Shown: in pieces, positions 48,050 through 59,473 of the stretch | How the letters are laid out: each line of letters opens with the position of its first letter | Position numbering within the stretch: position 1 is the stretch's first letter | NCBI GenBank assembly: GCA_015680685.1 | Contig: MNCI01014752.1 | Coordinates: 354,295-418,294 of the forward strand | Length of the DNA stretch: 64,000 bases | Origin: Gnetum montanum | Taxonomy: Eukaryota > Streptophyta > Gnetopsida > Gnetales > Gnetaceae | Reading direction: 5' to 3' | Position numbers and translations under genes: made by a program | Notes under the pieces: model-generated | Seen by the model: only the letters and a program-made list of their open reading frames with translations | Databases searched by the model: none | Told to the model about the DNA's origin: nothing

Positions 48050-48880
48050 TCACAACTCCTCAAAGTGGGGTTCATCTATCCCATTGCAAATAGAAAATGG
48101 ATTAGCACACTTGTGATAGTACCAATGAAAGGTGAAAAATGGAGGGTCTATATCAATTTTAGGCTATTGAACATGGCAACCTACAAAGATTACGTTCTGT
48201 TACCATTTATGGACCAACTATTGGAAACCATTTCTAGGCATTGCTACTATAGTTTTTTGGATAGTTATAGTGGCTATAACCAAATTCAGATTGCACTAGA
48301 GGATTAGGCCAAAATTACATTCACAAGTCCCTGGGGAACTTTTGTATATAGAAAGATGCCCTTTGGCATATGTAATGCCCCTACTAGATTTCAACACCTT
48401 TTTTTGAGCATCTTTCAATATCAGATTGGTAGCATAGTGGAAGTCTTCATAGATGACTTCTCCAACTATGGGGCTACATTTGAGCAATTCCTAGAGTATC
48501 TCAAGTAAGTGCTAAAAAGATGTATGGAAACAAACCTTAGGCTCAACTAGTAGAAAAGCCACCAAATAGTCTAGGAAGTCATTATTTTATGACATAGAAT
48601 TTTTGAAAAAGGGATTGATGTAGATCTTGAGAAAATAAGGGTAATCCAAGGAATTATCATATAGCTAGAAATAGTTAAAGATGTGAGGTCATTCCTTGGA
48701 CACATTGGCTACTACTAACAATTCATTGAGAATTTCTCTAAGATTTCTAAACCATTGGTGGAGTTGGTAAAGAAGGATGCTATGTTTATCTAGACTAAGA
48801 AATGTGAGCATGCATTCTAGCATCTCAAGTAGAAGCTCATGGAAACTCTAATTCTATGAGCACTTGACTATTCTAGACTA
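48050..48880 (+). pseudogene. Reverse transcriptase of copy E
   Basis: Open for 80 codons at 48,065-48,307: GFIYPIANRKWISTLVIVP, WRVYINFRLLN, LLPFMDQLLETI, SFLDSYSGYNQIQIALED. After a TAG where relatives have Gln it continues AKITFTSPWGTFVYRKMPFG, then the catalytic VEVFIDDFSNYG, which keeps both Asp residues. The connection region (KGIDVDLEKIRVIQGII...FLGHIGYY) follows. The wording is Athila-like. Confidence 0.8.
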
Positions 48881-49239
48881 TTCCACATCATGACGAATGC
48901 ATTTGATTATGCTTTGGGAGCTATGCTCATGTAATTGGATGATTAGAAACATCCTTACTACATCCACCATGATAACAAAAGCATTCTGGGTGTGTAGTTG
49001 AATTACACCACCATAAATAAAGAATTGATGGCAGTGGTGTTTACCTTGGAGAAATTTAGGCACTATGTGCTTGGGTACAAGGTGTTCATGCACACAGACT
49101 ACAATGTAATTCGGTTCCTCATGAAAAAACCAATGGTGAACCCACATGTCATAAGGTGATTGGTGATCTTGTAGGAATTTGATCTTACAATGGTAGATCA
49201 AAAGGGGACTAAGAATGTGGTTTTCGACCACTTGTTTTG
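48881..49239 (+). pseudogene. RNase H of copy E
   Basis: Read as TNAFDYALGAML, then LNYTTINKELMAVVFTLEKF, then VFMHTDYNVIRFLMKKP and EFDLTMVDQKGTKNVVFDHL, the normal Ty3/gypsy RNase H order. Gln codons before LDD, KHPY and LNYTT are TAG or TAA. No second RNase H is present, unlike beta. Confidence 0.75.
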
Positions 49240-50589
49240 GTTACGATGGAACAAAAACAAGGAGGAGAGCCCATTGTTAGATTAGTATCTTGACAAACTT
49301 CTCTTTGCTAGGGATATAACTAAAAAAATTTCAAATGAACTAAATTAGTATGATGGAATTTTCACCTATCTTCTCACTCAAGAGATGCCACAAGAGTTTG
49401 ACCATAGGAAGAAACAATAGTTTCTTCACTAGGTGAAACACGTCATGGAGATTAATATATACCTTTATAAGATGTGTGTCAATGGTCTAGTTTAGTGGTG
49501 CGTACTTGATGCTAATCAATTATACATTTCTCAAGACACTCATGAGGGTTCTTGTGGGGGCCACTATGTTGGGAGACACATGACCATGAAGATCCTCATG
49601 GTAGGATATTATTGGCCAACATTTTTCATGGATTCTCACTAATTTGTTCACTTCTATGAATGCTGCCAACATGATGGTGGAATGACCACTTGTATGAAGG
49701 GATCTTAGGAGTGGATCCAACCATTGGAACCCTTCAACATATGGGGCATTGACTTCATGGATCCCATCACATCCATGTCAAATGGAAAGGTGTACATCAT
49801 AGTTATTGTTGACTATTGTATGAAATGGATAGAAGCTACATCTTTCACCAATTGTACACCTTCTATGGTTGCTCAATTTGTATAGCAATATGTTGTAAAT
49901 AGGTTTGGTATGCCACGTGTACTTATTTTTTACAATGGAACTCTTTTTATAGGCACTACCTTTCAAAAGCCTATGTAATGCTTGGGGGTTGAACATAAAT
50001 TAACAACATCCTACCACTCCTAAGCTAATGATCAAGAAAAGGTTATAAATATGAAAATCACAAAGATACTAACAAGAATAATTAGTAAATATAGGAGGGA
50101 TTGAAGCACAAAACTCAACAATATCTTTTGGTCCTACCACTTCACTTGAAAACTTCCTATTCTCTACTCTCCGTATGAGCTTGTGTACAAAAAATTTGTA
50201 ACCTATCCAAGCAAAACTCCATACACTTTCAATAGTTTGTAACCTTGACCTTGAGCTAAGTATAGCAAAAAAAGAAAGATTATTGAACCTTAACATGCTA
50301 GATGATAACCAATTAATAGCCCTATCTTCTAATTAGTTGCACAAGGCATTCAACAAGCAACACCATGACCTTAGTATAAGGAAAGTTAAATTTCAACTAG
50401 GAGATCAGGTCCTCTACTAGAACCCCATACACATACCACAAATAACCAAGTTTCAAATTTTTTGAAAAGGGCCTTATGTTATACATGAAATATTTCCTTC
50501 TAGGGCCATGTTAATATATAAATCTGAAAGCCCAAATAAGAAATTGCTAATCAACATGCAAGAAATTAAACCTTTCCATGAACCTAAGA
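49240..50589 (+). pseudogene. Integrase of copy E
   Basis: The zinc-binding part reads DTHEGSCGGHYVGRH...KILMVGYYWPT...CCQHDG. The core has WGIDFMDPITS (first Asp) and FGMPRVLIFYNGTLF, where the second Asp of the usual DNG is Tyr. The Glu region is eroded (ANDQEKVINMKITK). The C-terminal part is recognisable to about 50,580. Inactive. Confidence 0.75.
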
Positions 50590-52192
50590 AATCTAGTGAC
50601 TAGAACACCTCAATAGATGGATAGGGATGCTTGATTTTTTGAATCTCCTTCTTCTAGCTTAATCTTGGGAGAGATGGCCATCCATGCTAATCATTTTAAA
50701 TGACTCCTCAGTATTTCACCTTTTTTATTTTACACCAATTTTTGTTTTATATTGTTTTTAGTACATTTATCTATTTCTTGAGTATTTTAAATTTTCTTCT
50801 ATATTTTACTTTATTTGGTTTGGATTTCTTTTATGCTTTTCTTATGTTATGTTTTGTTTTCCTTTATTGTTGCCATGACTAAGTGCAATTGTAGTTATCT
50901 ACTAATGGTGGTTTGTACTAAAATTCTTTTGATAACTAATGTCTAGATTATATCTTTGAATTTTGGTGTTGTTAACTAAGACATGGTTTCTTTTTCATGA
51001 AACAAGTAGTGAGTGCATGTCATCCACCCATCCACAAAACTCTATGGTGTTCCTTATTTTGGAAATATGAGGTCCCTTCCTTAATGAAAATTTTAATGCT
51101 ATTGTAACCTTGGTAGTTTCCTTACTTGGGGAGGATTCAATGGCTAGACAAGGGTGTAACTTAAAGGGAATTTAATGCTATTTGTACTTGCCTACCTTCT
51201 TAAGTGCATAAGTGTTTTCATGGATTTCTCGTCGTTCCACTATCAACCAATAATAGAAAGCTAAAAGTCTTTGCATGGTTTGGTTCCCATCCAAAAATAT
51301 AAACATATAAAACATAAAATAAATAATAATGGGAATTCAAATGGAACTAGAAAGACATGTTACACATTCCTAAAGATCCCCTTTAACTAAGGTCAATCTC
51401 ACTTCCTATTTATCTTTTCTTATTTTTTAGGAATGATGATTGATCTATGGAAATGCTCTTGTATGTTTCAAGGGTGGATTGATCATTGTTAATGCAAAGT
51501 CATTGGAAGTTGTTCATTTTATTTTAGACTAAGGATGGATGTTATTAGGTCATATTAATCACAAAATCCACAAGGGACTTCATGTGACCATGATTTGGAT
51601 CTCCATTCCACTCTCTACCTCATCCATCTCTACTCTCAATAACTCACCTCACTACTAGTTTTTCATGTCTTATTCAATGTCTTAGTTTGATGTGTCAAAA
51701 TTCATAGGTAGATTATTTTAGTATTTGGTCCTTAACTTTCCATAACCATTAGTCAATCATGGGGCCCATGGACTCCTTGGGTTGAGGATATGTAAGTGTA
51801 GAAGGATATGAACTTGCTATAAAAATGATCCACTTAGATTTTCCTTGGTTGAGCTAGTTAAGTTCTTTATCCTTAGACATTTGTGCATTCACATCTTCCA
51901 CATTCCCCATCAATTGCATCCATTTATTCACTTCTTCATGGTAATTCTCCATTAATCTCCTAATCAAAACTCCTTCTTTGTGAAGCATCAATCCATCTTC
52001 ATGCATTTCATCATGTTCTAGGCTTCATGGGCTTCCATTGGACTTCAATCTGACATAAAATATCTTTGTTTGTATCAATTTTCCCAAAGTAAAACTTTAG
52101 CCTATAGCCATGTAGATGGGATCCCATCAATGTAGCTAACCACATTGACGTGATCCCATTGATGGAATCCTGTTGACATAAGGAAAAAATCC
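50590..52192 (+). other. Post-integrase spacer of copy E
   Basis: 51,070-51,700 matches 60-720 of copy A, so it is a conserved part of the alpha family rather than chance sequence. A weak shared reading segment exists, but no intact frame in either copy. 50,690-50,880 is T-rich. 52,080-52,180 carries repeated gatcccatcaatg and gatcccattgatgg words just before a TATA box. Confidence 0.5.
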
Positions 52193-52200
52193 TATAAATA
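52193..52200 (+). promoter_or_regulatory. TATA box upstream of the extra gene of copy E
   Basis: TATAAATA about 340 bases before the extra-gene ATG. A strong donor-like gaagGTAAGTT lies at 52,343-52,353, suggesting a leader intron. The acceptor is not certain (a candidate is ctctag near 52,490). Confidence 0.45.
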
Positions 52201-55192
52201 GCATCTAACACTTAGTCTTCTTTACATGTTGCTTGAAATGAGAAAGGATTTTTTGCAATTTTTCAAAGCCTAAAAAATTCTAGAATTTATAACTTTCAAA
52301 TTTCTTATTCGATTCATCTCACTCTTCATTCTTGCATTTATTGAAGGTAAGTTGTATATCATGGAGGCCAAAAACCTTAGGTTTCTAATGAACAATTTCT
52401 CAAAAATTTTCTAACTTCTAAAACATTTGACCAATAAAATAACATTAAAATTGGCAAGTTATGAAAGTTAAACCTTCCTAACAAACTCTAGTAGATGTTA
52501 AAATAGGATAATAATAAAATAATATTAAAATGATTCATTCACCATGATCACAACTTAGCCAGTTGTAACTAATCCAAGAGATAAGGTACTCGAATGTTAT
52601 ATGGTTACACATTAAATGCTAATCCTTGGTCATGTTGTCATCATAGATTACACCTAGACCAAAGAACTCATAGGAAGGAGGGCTATCTCAACCAAGGAAC
52701 AAATGATCCAAAACTAAAAGGGGTCAACAAGAACCCTAGGAGCAGGCTACATAAATGCATGCAATGGACATCTTCAAGAGCACCTTGAAGTGGAATATGT
52801 CTAATAGATTTCAAAAGCTAAAATAAAGTAGTCCTACTAGGATGAGACATCAAGACCAATGCCGTGCCTTGAGGTAACTTTGATCAAAGCTTGCCTTAAT
52901 TAGATCAAGTTTAGGGATATCCAACATTTAGTCCTCCAAGAATTGAACTTTGGTACATTCCTAAACTTCACTCTAGAAGATGTCAAAGCCCAACTATAGG
53001 CCTCTTGCATGTGGCCAATCATCATTTCCAGTGGGGAGTGGTACATGGGAGATACCTACCTCTTTTGTAATAATAGGTGGGTGGACACCATAGTGAAGAT
53101 CAAGGATAGTAATATTTCCTACTTGGTGGAGGCCATCTTATAGGCCCTTAGCATGCCTAAAACTAAAGCTAATCTAGGAAAGATCTCCACATAAGCAGAC
53201 CCATAGGTAAAAAAGGAGTGGGTCCAATGATGCTATGGCATGAACCACAAGGAGTATGATGTACTAACCATGTTGTAGTGCATTTATTTTACAATACTAG
53301 CCTACCACCTCAATTTGATGATGAGGTCCAACAAGGTGATTACCTTCTACACCTGTGCATGTGCCACTTTGAGCAGAAAGTTCTATGTCAACCTTCAATA
53401 GTTGATCTATCTAGAGATAGAGAAGTGATTCAAGGAAAATGAACATGGAAGGAAGACACTTCCTTTCTTATGCCTTATTAGAAAAATATGTAAAAGGGTA
53501 GGGATAGCCTACTAGATAAATGACACCATCAAACATGCTTATTCTACCTCATGGACAAAGATGATGAAAGATAAGGTCCTTGACATGATCAAAAAAGAGG
53601 AGCAGCTACCACCACCATCCACTCTTGAGTAATCAATGTCGGAGTCCCACATTGTCATTGAATGCATACATAAGCTCTTTTATTGAATTCTATAGCAACA
53701 ATAAGAAATACTAAGTGGTGGTAAATCCTCTATCTACAAATTGGAATTAAGCCATCTCAACAAGGTTGCAAGATGCATCAATAGGATGGAGGATTTGCTA
53801 CCAATGTATTCTACCCAAAGAATGCAAGTGCATGTGAGATAAAATCCTAGCACCTGAGATGTAATGTTATATCTCTCTCAAAAATAGTAATTTCCAAAAA
53901 TATTTGGGAACATTACTACCTTTTTGATATATTTGGAGGAGGATGAGGGGGTAACTACTCTGGTGATGCACCACCAAGGATAGGAAATGATGGTAGAGGT
54001 GGTAGCTGATAGAGCAGCTGATGCACTCAACACCCTTGTGACATTTGTACCTAATGTTGATGCACTTAGAGATACTTAGGTGTTTATAGGTGCACCAAGT
54101 CAAAGATTTAGTGCAACTCAACACAAAGAGGTGCTGGATAGATTAGTTGGAATTGGGCAACTGATATCAAATATCTTTGATATCTTAGAAACCATTTCAG
54201 CAAACTAGTTAGATCTACTTGAGGCTAAGGGAAAAGCTCTCATTGCCAATGCCCAACTTGAAATAGTCAAAGCTAAGATTCAACACTTGGCTACAAAAGT
54301 TAGGGAACTTAGAGCCTACCTCACTAATCCCACTATACTTAGCCAAGAAGTATCAAGAGATGAAGCTTTCCAATAGCTTTATCAAAAAATCCAAAAGGCT
54401 AAGTACATGAAAGAGTTGATGATCTTTGACCTATCCTTAGTAGATCCCACTACATATAAGATTTAAAAGGACTTGTTAGAGGTTCGCCTAGAGAATGTAA
54501 GGTTGGACTAGGAAAACCATCATTTGCATAATGTTGAGATGTAGAAAGAGAAGATATCAGGATTCATCTGATAAAAATAGGAACAACTTTCCATGGTAAA
54601 CAATTAATTGAGGAGGTTGGACACATAGAATTAAAATATCTTGATGGAGAAGGCACATGCCCTTCATTAGAAGTCTACCATTAAAATCATCAATTGGAGA
54701 AATAAGGCCCTTAAATTTAAAAGGGTCAAGAACCATTATAGAGACCCAATTGGCCTACAGAAGGAAATCAATGAAAATGATATTCAATTAGTGAAGGGGA
54801 ATGCAAATGAAGTCCTCTAGTAGCTCTAACAAAGAGGTGATGTTTGGCAACCCATCTTTGATGGGCTAAACAAGTACAACAAAGTAAAAATCTACCTCAA
54901 GGAGTTATAAATCAAGGAGATGATGGAGTTCATGGAGCTTTCCAATCTCTGTTACTCAAACCTATCAATGCTAACCTCTAGATAGCCAAGGTTAGAGTTG
55001 GAGAAGTAAGTGGTTGCTTGTATCTTTTATCGAAGGTAGAGTTCAAGTACCATAAAGAGACTAAGTAGAAACTTCAGACAAAAAATGTGAAACTTAAGGT
55101 TCTCAAGGTAAATTTCACTAATAAAAGATCAATAGTAGAGAACCTAGCTAAGAAAATGAATGACTACCAAGAGCTACTATTACGACTAAAAA

Positions 55193-57145
55193 CATTGATG
55201 GCTAAAACACCAAGGCATCAATGGGTGCACAACCTAATCCCACATTTGCATGAGGGCCTTGCTGGAGGTATAAATGATGTGCCTTAAATGGTCTTGTCAA
55301 TCAAACAAGAACTTATAGAGTGCAAATAGTGTTGATGTAAACAATGCTAAGTGTCAAGCAGTTTCAACTATGTTAATCATGCGAACAATGCTAAGTGTAG
55401 TTAGTGTTAATGCTGTGAATAATGTTGAGAGTAGTCATGTTTTTTAATAGGAAATAGAAGTGTCGACACATGTGGACCACTGCCTGAGCATAGCTGCAGG
55501 CTAAAATGTGAACAAAATGCAAAAAAATGCAAAGAAAAACCCAAGGGAGGAAGAGAGAGAAATGTAACACTACCCCAAATGGGGTTGAGCATAGATAACT
55601 CTAAAAGGAGCTTAGAAGGTACATGGTGTACAATAGGCATAGCGGAGAGTGTAGTCATAGTCTCAATGGTGTCAAGCCATGAAGTTTGGCACTCATTGTG
55701 GTGTCCATGCCTACTGGGTTGGCTATCGCGGTGTACTATGTGGTGTCCTATAGGGGTGCAATGGTGCTGCAATGTACCATGTGGTACACAACTTTGCCTC
55801 TTTGCCAATGCATCTAGGTCTTGTTTGCCCAAGAAGCTAAGTGTTGAATGTTAAAATGATAAATGCTAAATGAAAATTCCAACCCCTAAAACATTGGAAT
55901 GCAAGGGTATTTATAGGGCTAGGGCTAGCCCAAAATGCAGATCGTGCGACATGTGGTAGAGCGGTAGGTGGGACTACACTCTAGGGTAGTTGGGACTATG
56001 CTCATTCCAACTATGCTCTGGTGTTAAGCTCTATAGTGTTGAGTGGTTTCATTACTCTGATGGAGTCTATGAATTTGAGAGACTGTGACTACACTACCCA
56101 ACTACATGGAGAAGGTTGCAATATACCTAAAAATGCCAAACAATGCCAAAAATGCAACTTTTGGAGACTATGCTCTAGAGCATAGTTACAATTTTTGGGA
56201 AAAGAAAGAAGCAAAAATGACAAATGTTGCTACTAGAGAGGTGTTGGAGCTGGTTTGAATGCCAATGCTATGGTGTGGAGGCCTTTGGAGGTATTTCTTG
56301 CCAATTGTTCTCTAACTACATTCTAGAGTGTAGTCCCAAACTTAAGCAAAATCTGGTTAAAAACTGGAAAAAACTTGCAAAATGTGGCTAAGTGTTGACT
56401 ACACTCTAAGGGAGGCTAACTATGCTCTTGAGCATAGCAAGCTAGTAAAATGTGGCTAAGAGTTGGCTATGCTCTAGGGGAGGCTAACTACACTCTCGAG
56501 TGTAGTGGATGTAGCAAGCATAATGAGCTAGCAAAATGTGGCTAAGTGTCGGCTATGCTCCAATGAAGGCTAACTACGCTATTGAGTGTAGCGAGCATAA
56601 TGAGCATAGAGACGTAGGCTCAACACTTAGAGAAACTTGTGCAAAATCTAGGATTTGAGGTGACTACACTTTAGAGCATAGTTGGGAGGTGTAGTTCCAA
56701 TAGTTAGAATTTTTTTAAAAAATTGGCTATTGTGTGTTGACTATGCTAACTATGCTCTGGAGCATAGTCCTAGCAATGGAGAGTGTAGTCTCAGCACTTA
56801 AAAAAATTTTGCATCTTGTCACATCGTTCGAACACGTAACAAAAATTGCAAAAAGTTNTTTTTGCATCTTGTCACATCGTTCGAACACGTAACAAAAATT
56901 GCAAAAAGTTGGTCGTTGAAGCTGACCATGCTCTACTACAGTGGAGAGCATAGTCCCAACACTTAGAAAAATTTGCAAAAAGTGTCATCATTCTGACACT
57001 TAGAAAAATTTTGCAAATATGGCAGTTTGAGTTAACTACACTCAACACTTAGAAAAATTTGGGCAAAGTGCCACCATTTTGACACTTAGTCAAATTTGCA
57101 GTTGAGATGCTAGGACCCAATACTTTATGGTGTTTTAGCTTGAAA
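55193..57145. mobile_element. Unassigned 1.95-kb insert in the extra gene
   Basis: Copy C is continuous across this point, so this is an insertion. GCTAAAACACCA occurs just inside the left end (about 55,201) and inverted at the right end (about 57,130), a possible terminal inverted repeat. No clear target duplication. The interior has a TATA-like TATAAATA on the minus strand near 55,911 and dozens of short words like ctacactctagag and gagcatagt. It could be a solo LTR or a DNA element. The N at 56,858 lies within. Confidence 0.5.
56858..56858. other. Single-N assembly join
   Basis: A 51-base block at 56,807-56,857 is repeated at 56,860-56,910 across the N, like the other two joins in this window. 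Confidence 0.75.
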
Positions 57146-57697
57146 ATGCACTCAAGATGTTTGACATCGAATGCAAATAATTCAGTGCCTAGTTTGTCAA
57201 CATTAAGGAGTTATTCCTTGTAATGCCCTATCCTTGGGATTTTCCCATACCGGCCCACATTAGCCATATTGCATGAACTATGTATGATCCCAAGAGTAAG
57301 GAGGAGAAGATGAAGGCATTACTAGATGCTTTCTATCTTTAACTAGAAGTCATAGATGTAGCTAGATAGCCACAACCACCACCTCAACAACCACATGCAC
57401 CAGAGGCAATAGAAGGTCCTTCAATGCCTCAGGAACCTCCACCACTTGGAACCATATGATTTTCTTTCTCATCTTCAAGCTATTAGAGGAGTTGTGTTAT
57501 CAATTTTTGTTATGGTGTTCAATTTTGTTGTCATGAACATGAATTTTTATAATGATTGTAATTCCAGATACTTGGGAACTTAGTGTTTGTTTGTGTTAGT
57601 CTGTATGTTAGTAGTTAGTTAATAATCCCATACATTTTCAAAATTTTGTAAAAATACTTGTTCCTTCTTTTGTTCACTCAAGGATGAGTTCTCTTTT

Positions 57698-57709
57698 AGT
57701 GGTGGGGTA
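57698..57709 (+). promoter_or_regulatory. Polypurine tract region of copy E
   Basis: AGTGGTGGGGTA directly before the 3' LTR. Copies A and C have catgggggta at the same place. Confidence 0.5.
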
Positions 57710-58563
57710 TGATGAGTTGCATTCATGAGTTGCATTGATAGGATCCTATTGACATGATTGCATCGATTTGGTCATGTCGATGCATGGACTAATGCATTAA
57801 TGTGACCCCATCAATGCAGTATTTATCTTTGACTATAAATATGCACTCACTAGCCACATTTATGGCATTCGTTAGTTTGTACTTGAGTGAAGCTCTTGTA
57901 GTTTTTCCTTTTGAAAGTTAGAATTTTTTCTAAGTGCTTGTAGTAGGAGTGAGAAGTGTACAGATCTTTATTCCAACACTAATGTACTTGAGCACCTTGG
58001 TATGATCGACAATAAAAATGAGTTTTTTTTACAAACCTTGCAACATTTGGAATTAGCTTAATGTTTACTTAATGCATTTATTATTTAAGTAATTTACTTT
58101 TATTCACCAAATTGATTAATTCATATCAATTATTCAAGCATATAAGTATGATCATTTCAAGCATACGTTTAACGCTTGGTGATCCCAGTAGTGCCTAACA
58201 TTTGGTAACCTAGTGTTGCAACATGTTCAAGATGTGTATGGAAAGTGGGAACAAATGCTTATGTTATGAGTAGTTAAGACATTAGTTAGTTATTATATTA
58301 GTTAAATATTTAATCACTTTATTTTCTAGCACTTAGGTGACTTAAACAATAAACCAAAAATGATAAAAATTAGATACTTCAGTTACACTTAACCATACAC
58401 TTGCACCTCACAACTAAAATTGAGAAACAATGATCATGATTATTAGATTCACTTCCTAGACCCAGCATACTTAGAGAGCTAAAGTCTACAGAATTTGACT
58501 AGACTTCTTAGTGAATGCTAGTGATTTGTATGGTTGGGTGTAGGGACTACTTACTACTCATCA
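57710..58563 (+). repeat. 3' LTR of copy E
   Basis: 854 bp, TGATGAGTTGC to ACTCATCA, with a TATA box TATAAATA at 57,834-57,841. Its second half matches the broken 5' LTR at 24,837-25,062. No primer site follows, as expected for a 3' LTR. Confidence 0.8.
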
Positions 58564-58758
58564 ATCTCTTAGTCTTTGTGTTGCATGACTAGGATAGTCA
58601 CCCCTTCACCTTCCTCTAACATGACCAAGAAGGCTACAACATTTCCTAAAATTTCAAGAAATTCTTATTCAAGAATGGACACTATGAACTCTTGAGCACT
58701 TAGATTGGATCTTGTGGATGCTTGATTTCCTTAGGCTAAGAATAGGATGGAGTGTAAA
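58564..58758 (-). pseudogene. Copy F: scrap of the alpha extra gene, reverse strand
   Basis: The reverse complement matches 19,501-19,665 of copy C and, more loosely, 53,860-53,990 of copy E. Compared with copy C it has about 30 extra bases (containing gaaggtgaaggggtgac), which also exist in copy E. It is the target into which copy E inserted. Confidence 0.65.
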
Positions 58759-59473
58759 ATTTTTTAAATAAAATGTATTTTTTTAAAAAAATATTTAGTA
58801 TTTAACCATGGATAATTATTAAAGAGAAGGACATCAAATCCCAAAATAATATTAATAATATACAAAAAAATTTAGATTATATGACATGTTAACACTACAT
58901 AAAAAGCACTAAAAACAACATGAAAAGGAAAAACTTTCCAAATTTAGGAATATCAACTTAGGGATACAATCTTACCATTGATACCTTGAAAAATTATTAG
59001 AAGAAAATTAATTATTAATAGGGAGGATTTCCTAGTCCTAAAAATATTTATCTCAACATCTGTGTTTGAACTTAAAATAGTAAAACAATTTGAGATAGAA
59101 CTAAAAGTTATGGTGAAATATCAACTTTTCTAGACAAAGAAGATCTAGTAGAAAATAATGACATATATTATCCATCACAATTATTTCAGTTCTTGAAGTT
59201 GATATTATGTCAATAATTGTTTCCATGAGGTATAACTAGCTTATCAACATTAGTTTTAATCTTTGAATCAATAATATTGTCTATAAATAAAAAAAAATTT
59301 GTCTTATGAGTTATCGATTCAAACTCATCAATACTCTTTATAGGTTACATTTGGTAATTCTTAATGAGTTAAATAAAATTTTCAATTCTAGTTATTACAC
59401 ATTTACAGGATCATAAGTTTCCTCATGTATAGATTTTTTGATCACCAATATAGAGAGTCTAGTTTGTATTAAA
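58759..59473 (+). mobile_element. LINE, copy 3, endonuclease part only
   Basis: Reverse complement of about 18,810-19,500 of LINE copy 1, with high identity (for example gatcaccaatatagagagtc). Its boundary with the alpha extra gene is at the same base as in copy 1. It is cut after 'gtattaaa' by the copia LTR; LINE copy 1 continues past that point. Confidence 0.75.

Larger units (their letters stand above)
52544..57460 (+). pseudogene. Extra gene after integrase in copy E (helical/coiled-coil protein)
   Basis: From ATG 52,544 one frame holds to about 53,640 with 19 stops by my count (12 TAG, 5 TAA, 2 TGA) and no shift. Recognisable text includes LVLQELNFGTFLNFTLEDV and, near 53,450, LPFLCLIRKICKRVGI, which resembles the 'lpy--lit-ic---gv' end of helical domains in putative plant transposon proteins. 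The later part (54,230-55,190) is Lys/Glu/Leu-rich coiled coil (LLEAKGKALIANAQLEIVKA). After a 1.95-kb insert it resumes at about 57,146 and ends in a Pro-rich tail (PPPLGTI) near 57,460. Position matches the env-like slot of Athila elements, but I see no membrane segment. Function unknown. Confidence 0.6.
24837..58563 (+). mobile_element. Copy E: near-complete Athila-like Ty3/gypsy element hosting nested inserts
   Basis: The order on the plus strand is: 3' part of the 5' LTR (24,837-25,062, resuming 44,672-44,756), primer site, gag, protease, RT, RNase H, integrase, spacer, extra gene, G-rich tract and 3' LTR (57,710-58,563). The beta element (25,063-44,671) interrupts the 5' LTR, and an unassigned segment (about 55,193-57,145) interrupts the extra gene. 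Without inserts the element is about 12 kb. It is inactive, with stops throughout. Its right flank is an older alpha scrap in the opposite orientation. Confidence 0.75.

Noticed and set aside
52544-57460. Alpha extra gene as a viral-type envelope
   Set aside because: No signal peptide or transmembrane segment visible; Lys/Glu coiled coil dominates.
58150-58230. TGGTGATCCCAGTAGTG and TTTGGTAACC as the primer site, with a shorter LTR
   Set aside because: Homology of copies not followed by gag continues about 360 bases further, and a better primer site follows the longer end in copies B, D and E.
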